From the NCBI RefSeq assembly GCF_022760965.1, contig NZ_JAKVIJ010000007.1:124001-188000 (forward strand): a stretch of DNA of 64,000 nt, read 5' to 3'. This stretch comes from Simplicispira sedimenti (GTDB taxonomy: Bacteria > Pseudomonadota > Gammaproteobacteria > Burkholderiales > Burkholderiaceae_C). Of this stretch, positions 16,192-24,426 are shown in pieces. Every line of letters starts with the position of its first letter. Position 1 is the stretch's first letter. Both the position numbers and the translations under genes were made by a program. Below the pieces are notes generated by a model. It was not told the DNA's origin. It made no database searches and saw only the letters and a list, made by a program, of their open reading frames with translations.

Positions 16192-17178
16192 TTACAGCAG
16201 GTGCTTGACGCCGTCCTTCTCGCCCTCGAGCTCGGCCAGGGTCTTGTTGATGCACTCTTGGCTGAATGCGTCGATCGGCAGACCTTCGACGATCTTGTAC
16301 TCGCCGCCTTCGCAGGTGACGGGGTAGCCAAACATCGTTTCAGCGGGGATGCCGTATTCGCCCTTGGACGGAATGCCCATGGTGACCCACTTGCCGTTGG
16401 TGCCCAGGGCCCAATCGCGCATGTGGTCGATGGCGGCGTTGGCAGCCGAGGCGGCCGACGACAGGCCACGGGCGGCGATGATGGCGGCGCCACGCTTGCC
16501 CACGGTGGGCAGGAACACATTGGCGTTCCACTCGTGGTCGTTGATGGTGTCCTTGACGGACTTGCCGTTCACGGTGGCGAAACGGTAGTCGGCGTACATG
16601 GTGGGCGAGTGGTTGCCCCACACGGCCAGCTTCTCGATGTCGCCCACGGCAACGCCCATCTTGGCGGCAATCTGCGAGGCGGCACGGTTGTGGTCCAGGC
16701 GCAGCATGGCGGTGAAGTTCTTGGCCGGCAGATCGGGGGCCGACTTCATGGCGATGTATGCGTTGGTGTTGGCGGGGTTGCCGACCACCAGCACGCGCAC
16801 GTTGCGCGAAGCCACGGCGTTCAGGGCCTTGCCCTGGGCGGTGAAGATCTGGGCATTGGCGGCCAGCAGGTCGGCGCGCTCCATGCCGGGACCGCGGGGG
16901 CGGGCACCGACCAGCAGAGCGTAGTCGGTGTCCTTGAAGGCAGTCATGGGGTCGGAGTGAGCCTCGATGCCAGCCAGCAGAGGGAAGGCGCAGTCTTCGA
17001 GTTCCATGATCACGCCCTTGAGCGCGTTCTGGGCCTTTTCATCCGGGATTTCGAGCAATTGCAGGATGACGGGCTGGTCCTTGCCCAGCATTTCGCCCGA
17101 GGCGATGCGGAACAGAAGGGCGTAGCCAATTTGGCCAGCAGCACCGGTGACGGCCACGCGGACGGGCTTTTTGCTCAT
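16192..17178 (-). CDS. mdh: Malate dehydrogenase
   Basis: A 328-residue NAD-dependent malate dehydrogenase of the bacterial long type. The Rossmann nucleotide loop is VAVTGAAGQIGYALL. Further signatures are VGARPRGPGMERADLL (substrate arginines), VVGNPANTNA, and AVWGNHSPTMYADY with the catalytic His. The start at 17178 has GGAGTTCCT just upstream and gives the family N-terminus MSKKPVRVAVTG. It oxidises malate to oxaloacetate, which the gltA product at 22 kb condenses with acetyl-CoA. It is transcribed divergently from a GntR regulator. Confidence 0.97.
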   Translation of the reverse strand: MSKKPVRVAVTGAAGQIGYALLFRIASGEMLGKDQPVILQLLEIPDEKAQNALKGVIMELEDCAFPLLAGIEAHSDPMTAFKDTDYALLVGARPRGPGMERADLLAANAQIFTAQGKALNAVASRNVRVLVVGNPANTNAYIAMKSAPDLPAKNFTAMLRLDHNRAASQIAAKMGVAVGDIEKLAVWGNHSPTMYADYRFATVNGKSVKDTINDHEWNANVFLPTVGKRGAAIIAARGLSSAASAANAAIDHMRDWALGTNGKWVTMGIPSKGEYGIPAETMFGYPVTCEGGEYKIVEGLPIDAFSQECINKTLAELEGEKDGVKHLL

Positions 17179-17316
17179 GGTAGGAACTCCAGGAAGTGAA
17201 GGGAACAGGTGAATGTGCAGCGGTTGCCACCTGCGCCTGTTACCAGCAACACGTGCGCGCCGCAAACAGGTATGGATTCTAGCTTTGAATACTGCACTGC
17301 GTCAATTTGTCTTATG

Positions 17317-17328
17317 TCTTATATAAGA
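17317..17328. promoter_or_regulatory. Perfect palindrome between mdh and the GntR gene (candidate operator)
   Basis: TCTTATATAAGA is a perfect 12-bp palindrome, preceded by a second partial half-site (GTCTTAT at 17309-17315). It lies 30 nt upstream of the gntR start in the 179-nt divergent mdh/gntR intergenic region, where a promoter for at least one gene must lie. I infer that it is the binding site of the adjacent GntR protein. No second copy was found upstream of sdhC or acnB. Confidence 0.55.
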
Positions 17329-17357
17329 TATGATCAAGGCCCGAACGACGCAGAGCC

Positions 17358-18152
17358 ATGTCCTCCCTGCCCCCCGCCTCCACCGAAACCGCCGACGCCC
17401 CGCAGTTGCCCCAGGCTGGCCTGCCCGCACCCGCGTTCAGCCCCTTGTACCAACAGATCAAGGGACTGATCCTGCAAAGCCTGCAGGCGGGCGAGTGGAA
17501 ACCCGGAGAAGCCATTCCCAGCGAAATGGAATTGGCCGCCCGCTTTCGGGTGAGCCAGGGCACGGTGCGCAAAGCCATCGACGAACTGGCGTCAGAGAAC
17601 CTGGTAACGCGCCGCCAGGGCAAGGGCACCTTTGTAGCCACCCACGCCGAGCGCCATGTGCAGTACCGCTTTCTGAAGCTCATGCCTGACAGCGGGGATG
17701 CCAGTGTCGAGGGCCCTGCACAGCGCCATATTGTTGAATGCAAGCGCGTGCGCGCCAGCGCAGACGTGGCCCGAACCCTTGGACTGCGCACCGGCGACGC
17801 GGTCATGCAGGCCCGGCGTGTCCTGTCCTTCAGCGGCGTACCGACGATTCTCGAAGACATCTGGCTGCCGGGACAAGCCTTCAAAGGGCTCTCGGCCAAC
17901 CAGCTTGCCGCCTACCCCGGCCCCACCTATGCCATGTTCGAACTCGACTTCGGTGTTCGCATGGTCCGGGCCGAGGAAAAAATCCGGGCCGTGCTCCCCA
18001 CCGCAGAGCAGGCCCAGGCGCTGCAGGTGGCACCTGATACCCCTTTGCTGAGCGTGGAGCGCATCGCCTTCACTTACAACGATGTTCCCATGGAGTTACG
18101 GCGCGGCCTCTACCGCACGGACACGCACCATTACCACAACGAACTCAACTGA
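17358..18152 (+). CDS. GntR-family transcriptional regulator, HutC/UTRA type
   Basis: A 264-residue regulator. The N-terminal winged helix (about residues 28-95) shows the GntR signatures FSPLYQQIKGLI, GEAIPSEMELAARF and VSQGTVRKAIDELASENLV, then RRQGKGTFVA. The C-terminal part (about 105-260) is a UTRA ligand-binding domain (VMQARRVLSFSGVP, LLSVERIAFTYNDVPMELRRG). It lies between mdh and the sdh operon, so its effector is plausibly a C4 dicarboxylate or another TCA intermediate. That is inference from position. The ORF is probably autoregulated through the palindrome upstream. Confidence 0.9.
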   Translation: MSSLPPASTETADAPQLPQAGLPAPAFSPLYQQIKGLILQSLQAGEWKPGEAIPSEMELAARFRVSQGTVRKAIDELASENLVTRRQGKGTFVATHAERHVQYRFLKLMPDSGDASVEGPAQRHIVECKRVRASADVARTLGLRTGDAVMQARRVLSFSGVPTILEDIWLPGQAFKGLSANQLAAYPGPTYAMFELDFGVRMVRAEEKIRAVLPTAEQAQALQVAPDTPLLSVERIAFTYNDVPMELRRGLYRTDTHHYHNELN

Positions 18153-18294
18153 CAACGACCTTGCATTCAGATTGGATGTTGAAAAAAACACAAAATCCCA
18201 TCTGCATCAAACCCTGGTTGCTGCGTTGCAATAGAATTTTGTGTCCTTGCGTGCACAGAATTACAAAGCAGTTACATCCACGAAAGCCCTTGCC

Positions 18295-18729
18295 ATGACC
18301 GATCTAGCCAAAAAAAGGCCTGAATTCCGCAACATCAACGCCTTCAAGGATCTCACCACCTACCGCATGACGGTGGGCGCGTGGGTTTCGATCCTTCACC
18401 GGGGCAGCGGAGCCATCCTCTTCCTGCTGCTGCCGCTGCTGGTCTGGATGTTCGATACCTCCCTGTCGTCCGAGTATTCCTTTGCCCGCTTCAAGGCGGC
18501 CTTTGAAAGCGGCCTGGGGTTTGTGCCCGGCTGGCTGTTCAAGCTCGTCACGCTGGGCATCATCTGGGCCTACCTGCACCATGTCTGCGCTGGCATCCGC
18601 CATCTGTGGATGGATGTGGACCACGGCAGCATCAGCAAGTCCTTCGCCAAGTCTTCCGCCATCGCAGCCCTGGTGGTGAGCCTGGGCCTGACAGCGGTCC
18701 TGGGCGCCAAACTGTTTGGCCTTTACTGA
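18295..18729 (+). CDS. sdhC: Succinate dehydrogenase cytochrome b556 subunit
   Basis: A 144-residue membrane anchor with three membrane segments. The family block RPEFRNINAFKD-TTYRMTVGAWVSILHRGSG leads into the first segment (about residues 40-62). The heme-ligand region is LHHVCAGIRHLWMD. The ATG at 18295 was preferred to the upstream GTG at 18241. With SdhD it anchors SdhAB and binds heme b and ubiquinone. It is the first gene of sdhCDAB-sdhE-gltA. Confidence 0.93.
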   Translation: MTDLAKKRPEFRNINAFKDLTTYRMTVGAWVSILHRGSGAILFLLLPLLVWMFDTSLSSEYSFARFKAAFESGLGFVPGWLFKLVTLGIIWAYLHHVCAGIRHLWMDVDHGSISKSFAKSSAIAALVVSLGLTAVLGAKLFGLY

Positions 18730-18754
18730 TCCACACCCATTCGAAGGAAATCCC

Positions 18755-19117
18755 ATGACCACCTACGGTTACAAGCGCACCGTCGTCGGTGCCCACTATG
18801 GCTGGCGCGACTGGCTGGTTCAGCGCATCACCGCCCTCATCATGATCCTGTTCACCCTGACCGTGATCGCGCAGCTTGTGTTCAGCAAGGGCAACATCGG
18901 TTACGCACTCTGGGCAGGTATTTTTGCCGCCCAATGGATGAAGTTTCTGGCCTTCTCCGTAATCGTTGCGCTGGCCTGGCATGCCTGGGTCGGCATGTGC
19001 AGCATCTGGATGGACTACGTCAAGCCGGCCGGAATCCGGTTGGCGCTGCAGGTTTTCACGATTGTCTGGCTCGTCGGCTGCGCAGGCTGGGGCTTCCAGG
19101 TTCTGTGGCGTCTTTGA
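18755..19117 (+). CDS. sdhD: Succinate dehydrogenase hydrophobic membrane anchor subunit
   Basis: A 120-residue protein with three membrane segments (about residues 23-42, 53-78 and 92-115). The family feature HYGWRDWLVQRITA lies before the first helix, and the heme-side AWHAWVGMCSIWMDYVKP follows the second. AAGGAA lies just upstream of the ATG at 18755. It partners SdhC to form the cytochrome b anchor of complex II. Confidence 0.92.
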   Translation: MTTYGYKRTVVGAHYGWRDWLVQRITALIMILFTLTVIAQLVFSKGNIGYALWAGIFAAQWMKFLAFSVIVALAWHAWVGMCSIWMDYVKPAGIRLALQVFTIVWLVGCAGWGFQVLWRL

Positions 19118-19151
19118 GCGTCGCCCACACACTGAAAAACAAGGCTAAGCC

Positions 19152-20957
19152 ATGAGTTACACCCAAGCCAACATCTCCAAACGCAAGTTCGACGTCGTCA
19201 TCGTCGGGGCCGGCGGCTCCGGCATGCGCGCTGCGCTCGAACTGTCTCGCGCAGGCCTGAACGTGGCCTCGCTGTCCAAGGTTTTCCCCACCCGCTCGCA
19301 CACCGTGGCCGCCCAGGGCGGCGTGAGCGCCTCGCTGGGCAACATGTCCGAGGACAACTGGCACTACCACTTCTACGACACCATCAAGGGCTCCGACTGG
19401 CTGGGCGACCAGGACGCCATCGAGTTCATGTGCCGCGAGGCCCCCAATGTGGTGTACGAGCTGGAACACTTCGGCATGCCGTTCGACCGCAACCCCGACG
19501 GCACGATTTACCAGCGCCCCTTCGGCGGCCACACCGCCAACTATGGTGAAAAACCCGTCCAGCGCGCCTGCGCCGCAGCCGACCGCACGGGCCACGCCAT
19601 GCTGCACACGCTGTACCAGCAGAACGTCAAGGCCCGCACCAACTTCTTCGTCGAATGGATGGCGCTGGATCTGATCCGCGACGCCGATGGCGACGTGGTC
19701 GGTGTCACCGCCCTGGAGATGGAAACCGGCGACCTGTACATCCTGGAAGCCAAAACCGTGCTGTTCGCCACGGGCGGCGCAGGCCGCATCTTCGCTGCCT
19801 CGACCAACGCCTTCATCAACACCGGCGACGGCCTGGGCATGGCCGCACGCGCTGGCATCCCGCTGCAGGACATGGAATTCTGGCAATTCCACCCCACCGG
19901 CGTGGCCGGCGCGGGCGTGCTGCTGACCGAAGGCTGCCGTGGCGAAGGCGCCATCCTGCTCAACAGCAATGGCGAACGCTTCATGGAGCGCTACGCCCCG
20001 ACGTTGAAGGACCTGGCTCCGCGCGACTTCGTGTCCCGCTCCATGGACCAGGAAATCAAGGAAGGCCGTGGCTGCGGTCCCAACAAGGACTACGTGCTGC
20101 TCAAGCTCGACCACCTGGGTGCAGAGACCATCCACAAGCGCCTGCCCTCGGTGTACGAAATTGGCGTCAACTTTGCCAACGTGGACATCACCAAGGAGCC
20201 GATCCCCGTGGTGCCTACCATCCACTACCAGATGGGCGGCATCCCGACCAACGTGAATGGCCAGGTCGTCACGCACGACGGCACGGCCAACCGCATCGTC
20301 AACGGGCTCTATGCCGTGGGCGAATGCGCCTGCGTGAGCGTGCACGGCGCCAACCGCCTGGGCACCAACTCGCTGCTGGACCTGCTGGTGTTCGGCAAGG
20401 CCGCTGGCCGCCACATCGTGGAGTTCAACAACAAGCAGAAGACCCACAAGCCACTGCCCAAGGACGCTGCAGACCGGACGCTGGAACGCCTCAACCAGCT
20501 CGAAAAATCCACCAGCGGAATCTATGCCCAGACCCTGGCTGGTGATATCCGCGCCTCCATGCAGCAGCACGCTGGCGTGTTCCGCACCCAGGCCAGCATG
20601 GATGAAGGCGTGAAGAAGATCGCCGCCCTGCGTGAGCGCGTGGCCGAAATCACGCTGCAGGACAAGTCCAAGGTGTTCAACACCGCGCGCATCGAGGCGC
20701 TGGAAGTGGACAACCTGATCGAAGCTGCCCAGGCCACCATGGTGTCGGCGGCCGCCCGCAAGGAATGCCGCGGTGCCCACACCGTGTACGACTACGAGAA
20801 GCCCGCCGACGATGCCGATGCGCCGCTGGGCCGCAACGACAAGGAATGGCTCAAGCACACCCTGTGGCACAAGGAAAGCAACAGCCTGACCTACAAGCCC
20901 GTCAACCTCAAGCCCCTGACGGTGGACAGCGTCCCCCCGAAGGTTCGGACGTTCTGA
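19152..20957 (+). CDS. sdhA: Succinate dehydrogenase flavoprotein subunit
   Basis: A 601-residue catalytic subunit. The FAD-binding loop is VIVGAGGSGMRAALEL. The covalent-FAD histidine is in TRSHTVAAQGG. The active-site region GTNSLLDLLVFGKAAGRHI and the capping-domain substrate residues (HPTGVAGAGVLLTEG) are intact. It oxidises succinate to fumarate and passes electrons to SdhB. Its flavinylation needs SdhE, encoded downstream at 21710. Confidence 0.98.
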   Translation: MSYTQANISKRKFDVVIVGAGGSGMRAALELSRAGLNVASLSKVFPTRSHTVAAQGGVSASLGNMSEDNWHYHFYDTIKGSDWLGDQDAIEFMCREAPNVVYELEHFGMPFDRNPDGTIYQRPFGGHTANYGEKPVQRACAAADRTGHAMLHTLYQQNVKARTNFFVEWMALDLIRDADGDVVGVTALEMETGDLYILEAKTVLFATGGAGRIFAASTNAFINTGDGLGMAARAGIPLQDMEFWQFHPTGVAGAGVLLTEGCRGEGAILLNSNGERFMERYAPTLKDLAPRDFVSRSMDQEIKEGRGCGPNKDYVLLKLDHLGAETIHKRLPSVYEIGVNFANVDITKEPIPVVPTIHYQMGGIPTNVNGQVVTHDGTANRIVNGLYAVGECACVSVHGANRLGTNSLLDLLVFGKAAGRHIVEFNNKQKTHKPLPKDAADRTLERLNQLEKSTSGIYAQTLAGDIRASMQQHAGVFRTQASMDEGVKKIAALRERVAEITLQDKSKVFNTARIEALEVDNLIEAAQATMVSAAARKECRGAHTVYDYEKPADDADAPLGRNDKEWLKHTLWHKESNSLTYKPVNLKPLTVDSVPPKVRTF

Positions 20958-20985
20958 TCAGGTCTTGCCCCACGAGAGAATCGCC

Positions 20986-21690
20986 ATGCAAAAACGCACA
21001 TTCCAAATCTACCGCTACGACCCGGACAAGGACGCCAAGCCCTACATGCAGACCGTCGAGATCGAACTCGACGGCCACGAACGCATGTTGCTGGACGCAC
21101 TGCTCAAGCTGAAGGAAAAGGATCCCACACTGTCGTTCCGCCGCTCCTGCCGCGAAGGCGTCTGCGGCTCCGACGCGATGAACATCAACGGCAAGAACGG
21201 TCTGGCCTGCCTGACCAACATGAACACCTTGCCGGGCACCATCGTGCTCAAGCCGCTGCCGGGCCTGCCCGTGATCCGCGACCTGATCGTGGACATGACG
21301 CTGTTCTTCAAGCAGTACCACTCGATCAAGCCCTACCTGATCAACGACAGCATCCCGCCCGAGCGCGAGCGCCTGCAGTCGCCCGAAGAGCGTGAAGAGC
21401 TCGACGGCCTGTACGAGTGCATTCTGTGCGCGAGCTGCTCCACGAGCTGCCCCAGCTTCTGGTGGAACCCCGACAAGTTCGTCGGCCCCGCCGGCCTGCT
21501 GCAGGCCTACCGCTTCATTGCCGACAGCCGCGATGCAGCCACCGCCGAGCGCCTGGACAACCTGGAAGACCCGTACCGTCTGTTCCGCTGCCACACCATC
21601 ATGAACTGCGTGGACGTGTGCCCCAAGGGCCTCAAGCCCGCGCTGGCCATTGGCAAGATCAAGGAATTGATGGTGCGCCGCGCCATCTGA
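20986..21690 (+). CDS. sdhB: Succinate dehydrogenase iron-sulfur subunit
   Basis: A 234-residue iron-sulfur protein with three cluster motifs in order: [2Fe-2S] SCREGVCGSDAM with a distal C in GLAC, [4Fe-4S] CILCASCSTSCPS, and [3Fe-4S] CHTIMNCVDVCPKGL. It carries electrons from the SdhA flavin to ubiquinone at the membrane anchor. The ATG at 20986 gives the family N-terminus MQKRTFQIYRYDPD. It follows sdhA by 28 nt. Confidence 0.97.
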   Translation: MQKRTFQIYRYDPDKDAKPYMQTVEIELDGHERMLLDALLKLKEKDPTLSFRRSCREGVCGSDAMNINGKNGLACLTNMNTLPGTIVLKPLPGLPVIRDLIVDMTLFFKQYHSIKPYLINDSIPPERERLQSPEEREELDGLYECILCASCSTSCPSFWWNPDKFVGPAGLLQAYRFIADSRDAATAERLDNLEDPYRLFRCHTIMNCVDVCPKGLKPALAIGKIKELMVRRAI

Positions 21691-21709
21691 AGCAAGACAC
21701 GACCACACC

Positions 21710-22030
21710 ATGGGTGAAGCAACCACCATGTCCGCGGGAGAAGCGTGCGATGCACTGCTGGATACCCGCGCGTTGAGCAAGCTGCACTGGCGCTGCCGAC
21801 GCGGCTTGCTGGAAAACGACCTGTTCATCGAGCGGTTCTTCTCCCGGTATGAGTCCACCCTGACGCAACGCCATGCCGAAGGCCTGGCCGCGCTGATGGA
21901 CCTCTCGGACAACGACCTTCTGGACCTGCTGCTGCGGCGGCGCGAACCGGAAGGCGCTCTCGACACCCCTGTGGTACGCGATGTGCTGGGCATGCTCAGG
22001 CATAGCGACCCGCCGCTGGCACCGGCCTGA
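21710..22030 (+). CDS. sdhE: FAD assembly factor SdhE
   Basis: A 106-residue member of the SdhE/YgfY/Sdh5 family, which helps attach FAD covalently to SdhA. The diagnostic RGxxE motif is present in WRCRRGLLENDLFIERF. An ATG at 21728 (MSAGEACD) is an alternative start that would drop six residues. Its place between sdhB and gltA is the usual one in betaproteobacteria. Confidence 0.92.
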   Translation: MGEATTMSAGEACDALLDTRALSKLHWRCRRGLLENDLFIERFFSRYESTLTQRHAEGLAALMDLSDNDLLDLLLRRREPEGALDTPVVRDVLGMLRHSDPPLAPA

Positions 22031-22078
22031 AGCCCTCCACGCCCCTCTCTCTTCGGTCATCTCAACAAGGACGCAACA

Positions 22079-23371
22079 ATGAAGCTCGCTGACAACAAAG
22101 CCACCCTGTCGTTCAGTAACGGCAGCCCCAGCGTGGAACTGCCGGTGTACCAGGGCAGCATCGGCCCGGATGTGATCGACATCCGCAAGCTGTACGCCCA
22201 AACCGGCATGTTCACCTACGACCCTGGCTTCCTGTCCACGGCATCGTGCCAGTCCGCCATCACCTACATTGACGGCGACAAGGGTGAGCTGCTGTACCGC
22301 GGTTATCCCATCGAGCAACTGGCCACCAAGTGCGATTACCTGGACACCTGCTACCTGCTGCTCAAGGGTGAGTTGCCCGACGAGGGACAGCGCACCGACT
22401 TCCACAAGCGTGTGATCAATCACACCATGGTCAACGAGCAGATGCAGTTCTTCCTGCGTGGCTTCCGTCGCGATGCCCACCCCATGGCCGTGCTGACCGG
22501 TCTGGTGGGCGCTCTGTCGGCCTTCTACCACGACAGCACCGACATCAACAACCCGCAGCACCGCGACATCGCCGCAATCCGCCTGATCGCCAAGATGCCC
22601 ACGCTGGTGGCCATGGCGTACAAGTACGGCAAGGGCGAGCCCTACATGTACCCCCGCAACGACCTGTCCTACGCAGGCAACTTCCTGCGCATGATGTTCG
22701 GCACGCCTTGCGAGGACTACAAGGTGAATCCGGTCATCGAAAAGGCCATGGACCGCATCTTCATCCTGCACGCAGACCACGAGCAGAATGCCTCCACCTC
22801 TACCGTGCGCCTGTGCGGCTCGTCCGGCACCAACCCGTTTGCGGCCATCGCCGCCGGCGTGGCCTGCCTGTGGGGCCCTGCCCACGGGGGTGCCAACGAA
22901 GCCTGCCTGAACATGCTGGAAGAAATCCAGGCCATGGGCGGCGTGGCCAAGGTGGGCGAATTCATGGAGAAGGTCAAGGACAAGAACTCCGGCGTCAAGC
23001 TGATGGGCTTCGGTCACCGCGTGTACAAGAACTACGACCCGCGCGCCAAGCTCATGCAGGAAACCTGCAATGAAGTGTTGGCCGAACTGGGCCTGGAAAA
23101 GGACCCCCTGTTCGCACTGGCCAAGCAGCTCGAAAAGATTGCCCTGGAAGACGACTACTTCGTGCAGCGCAAGCTCTACCCGAACGTGGACTTCTACTCC
23201 GGCATCGTGCAGCGCGCCATCGGCATCCCGGTGAACCTGTTCACCGGCATCTTTGCCCTGGCCCGTACCGTGGGCTGGATCGCACAGCTCAACGAAATGA
23301 TCAGCGACCCCGAGTACAAGATCGGCCGCCCGCGCCAGCTGTTCACCGGCTCGCCCCGCCGCGACATCTGA
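22079..23371 (+). CDS. gltA: Citrate synthase
   Basis: A 430-residue type II (hexameric, NADH-sensitive type) citrate synthase. Catalytic histidines are in the blocks HADHEQNASTSTVR and WGPAHGGANEACL, with the catalytic aspartate region in FGHRVYKNYDPRAK. The N-terminal domain (residues 1-60, beginning MKLADNKATLSF) is typical of gram-negative GltA. It condenses acetyl-CoA and oxaloacetate. It is the last gene of the sdh operon and is followed by a terminator. Confidence 0.97.
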   Translation: MKLADNKATLSFSNGSPSVELPVYQGSIGPDVIDIRKLYAQTGMFTYDPGFLSTASCQSAITYIDGDKGELLYRGYPIEQLATKCDYLDTCYLLLKGELPDEGQRTDFHKRVINHTMVNEQMQFFLRGFRRDAHPMAVLTGLVGALSAFYHDSTDINNPQHRDIAAIRLIAKMPTLVAMAYKYGKGEPYMYPRNDLSYAGNFLRMMFGTPCEDYKVNPVIEKAMDRIFILHADHEQNASTSTVRLCGSSGTNPFAAIAAGVACLWGPAHGGANEACLNMLEEIQAMGGVAKVGEFMEKVKDKNSGVKLMGFGHRVYKNYDPRAKLMQETCNEVLAELGLEKDPLFALAKQLEKIALEDDYFVQRKLYPNVDFYSGIVQRAIGIPVNLFTGIFALARTVGWIAQLNEMISDPEYKIGRPRQLFTGSPRRDI

Positions 23372-23415
23372 TCGCACTCCAGGTCTGCAGCGCGGCGCGT
23401 CGCAGACCTGTCCAC

Positions 23416-23446
23416 AACCCGCCTGCCCGGCGGGTTTTTTCTTTTT
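23416..23446 (+). terminator. Rho-independent terminator after gltA
   Basis: AACCCGCC, loop TGCCC, GGCGGGTT, then a T-rich run. An additional inverted repeat, AGGTCTGC/GCAGACCT, spans 23381-23409 just upstream. Together they close the sdhCDAB-sdhE-gltA unit. Confidence 0.9.
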
Positions 23447-23534
23447 CAAGCCACCCAACGCCGCATACCCATGAGCGGCAGTGCGGGATTCCCCATGCAC
23501 TACAGTGGCGCCCTTTGATCCTTCGGAGCTGGCC

Positions 23535-23951
23535 ATGGCATCCAAGAAACCCCAGATCATTCTTTCTTCGCTCGACCTGGATCGCATCGAGGCCCTGCTG
23601 GCGGCCATTCCAGCCAGCGTTTTCCCCGGCAAGGCAGACCTGCAGTCCGAACTGGACCGCGCCGACGTCGTGGCACCCGAGGAAATCCCGCCGAACGTGG
23701 TGACGATGAATTCCACCGTCCAGTTCACCATCGCGGAGACGGGCAAGGATTTCTGCCTGACCCTGGTGTACCCACGTGACATGGATGGCAGTGCCGACCG
23801 TGTGTCGATCTTCGCCCCTGTGGGCAGCGCGTTGCTGGGCCTGTCGGTGGGGGATGAACTGGCCTGGCCTGGCCCGGGTGGCAAGAGCATGACCGTCAAG
23901 GTCAAGTCCATCATCTACCAGCCCGAGAGCGCTGGCGAGTTGCACCGCTGA
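23535..23951 (+). CDS. rnk: Nucleoside diphosphate kinase regulator Rnk (GreA/GreB family)
   Basis: A 138-residue Rnk-type protein. It has a short N-terminal coiled part (IILSSLDLDRIEALL) and a GreA/GreB C-terminal FKBP-like domain (VTMNSTVQFTI, FCLTLVYPRDMDG, VSIFAPVGSALLGLSVGDEL). Rnk lacks the long GreA coiled coil but binds RNA polymerase near the secondary channel. The ATG at 23535 gives the family start; the upstream extension to 23481 is not family-like. It is a separate unit after the gltA terminator. Confidence 0.88.
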   Translation: MASKKPQIILSSLDLDRIEALLAAIPASVFPGKADLQSELDRADVVAPEEIPPNVVTMNSTVQFTIAETGKDFCLTLVYPRDMDGSADRVSIFAPVGSALLGLSVGDELAWPGPGGKSMTVKVKSIIYQPESAGELHR

Positions 23952-24032
23952 TTGAAGCCTGCGCAGGCGCTGGGGCCGCTGTGTGACATTGTTCCTGTGC
24001 AAAAGTCTCCGCTTGGAGCGACAATCGCGCCC

Positions 24033-24425
24033 ATGCACCTCCCTTGCCCGCCAGAGTCCATGCAAGACCCAAGCTTCGATCCCAACTCCACCAGCGCATT
24101 TCAGCGCCGCATGGAGCGGGCGCCGGAGTGGTTTTGCTCGTTTCTGGCAGGCAACCACCGCGAGAAGAACCGTCTGCGCGGTGAAATGGCCGTCATGCGC
24201 GGCTCTGTGGTGTGGCTGGTGCGCCAACGTCGGCTGGGCCGCTGGAGCCCCGAAGACCGCGCTCACCTGCGCCAGGTGATGCGCTCTGCATCGTCTGTCA
24301 GCCCCTACCTGATCATCTGGGTGGTGCCGGGTTCCATGCTGCTGCTGCCGTTCATGGCCTGGTTCATCGACATGCGGCGCAAGGGTCGGCAAACACCGGG
24401 TTTTGCCGACCACGACCACCCCTGA
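24033..24425 (+). CDS. Conserved hypothetical membrane protein
   Basis: A 130-residue protein (start at 24033; ATG 24060 is also possible). The N-terminal half is charged and polar (FQRRMERAPEWFCSFLAGNH). The C-terminal part holds one strong membrane segment, SPYLIIWVVPGSMLLLPFMA, followed by a basic MRRKGRQ tail, so it is likely a single- or hairpin-pass inner-membrane protein. The membrane segment faintly recalls the LETM1 hydrophobic block, but I cannot support that assignment. It is convergent with the acyltransferase gene, the stop codons being 1 nt apart. Confidence 0.65.
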   Translation: MHLPCPPESMQDPSFDPNSTSAFQRRMERAPEWFCSFLAGNHREKNRLRGEMAVMRGSVVWLVRQRRLGRWSPEDRAHLRQVMRSASSVSPYLIIWVVPGSMLLLPFMAWFIDMRRKGRQTPGFADHDHP

Positions 24426-24426
24426 C

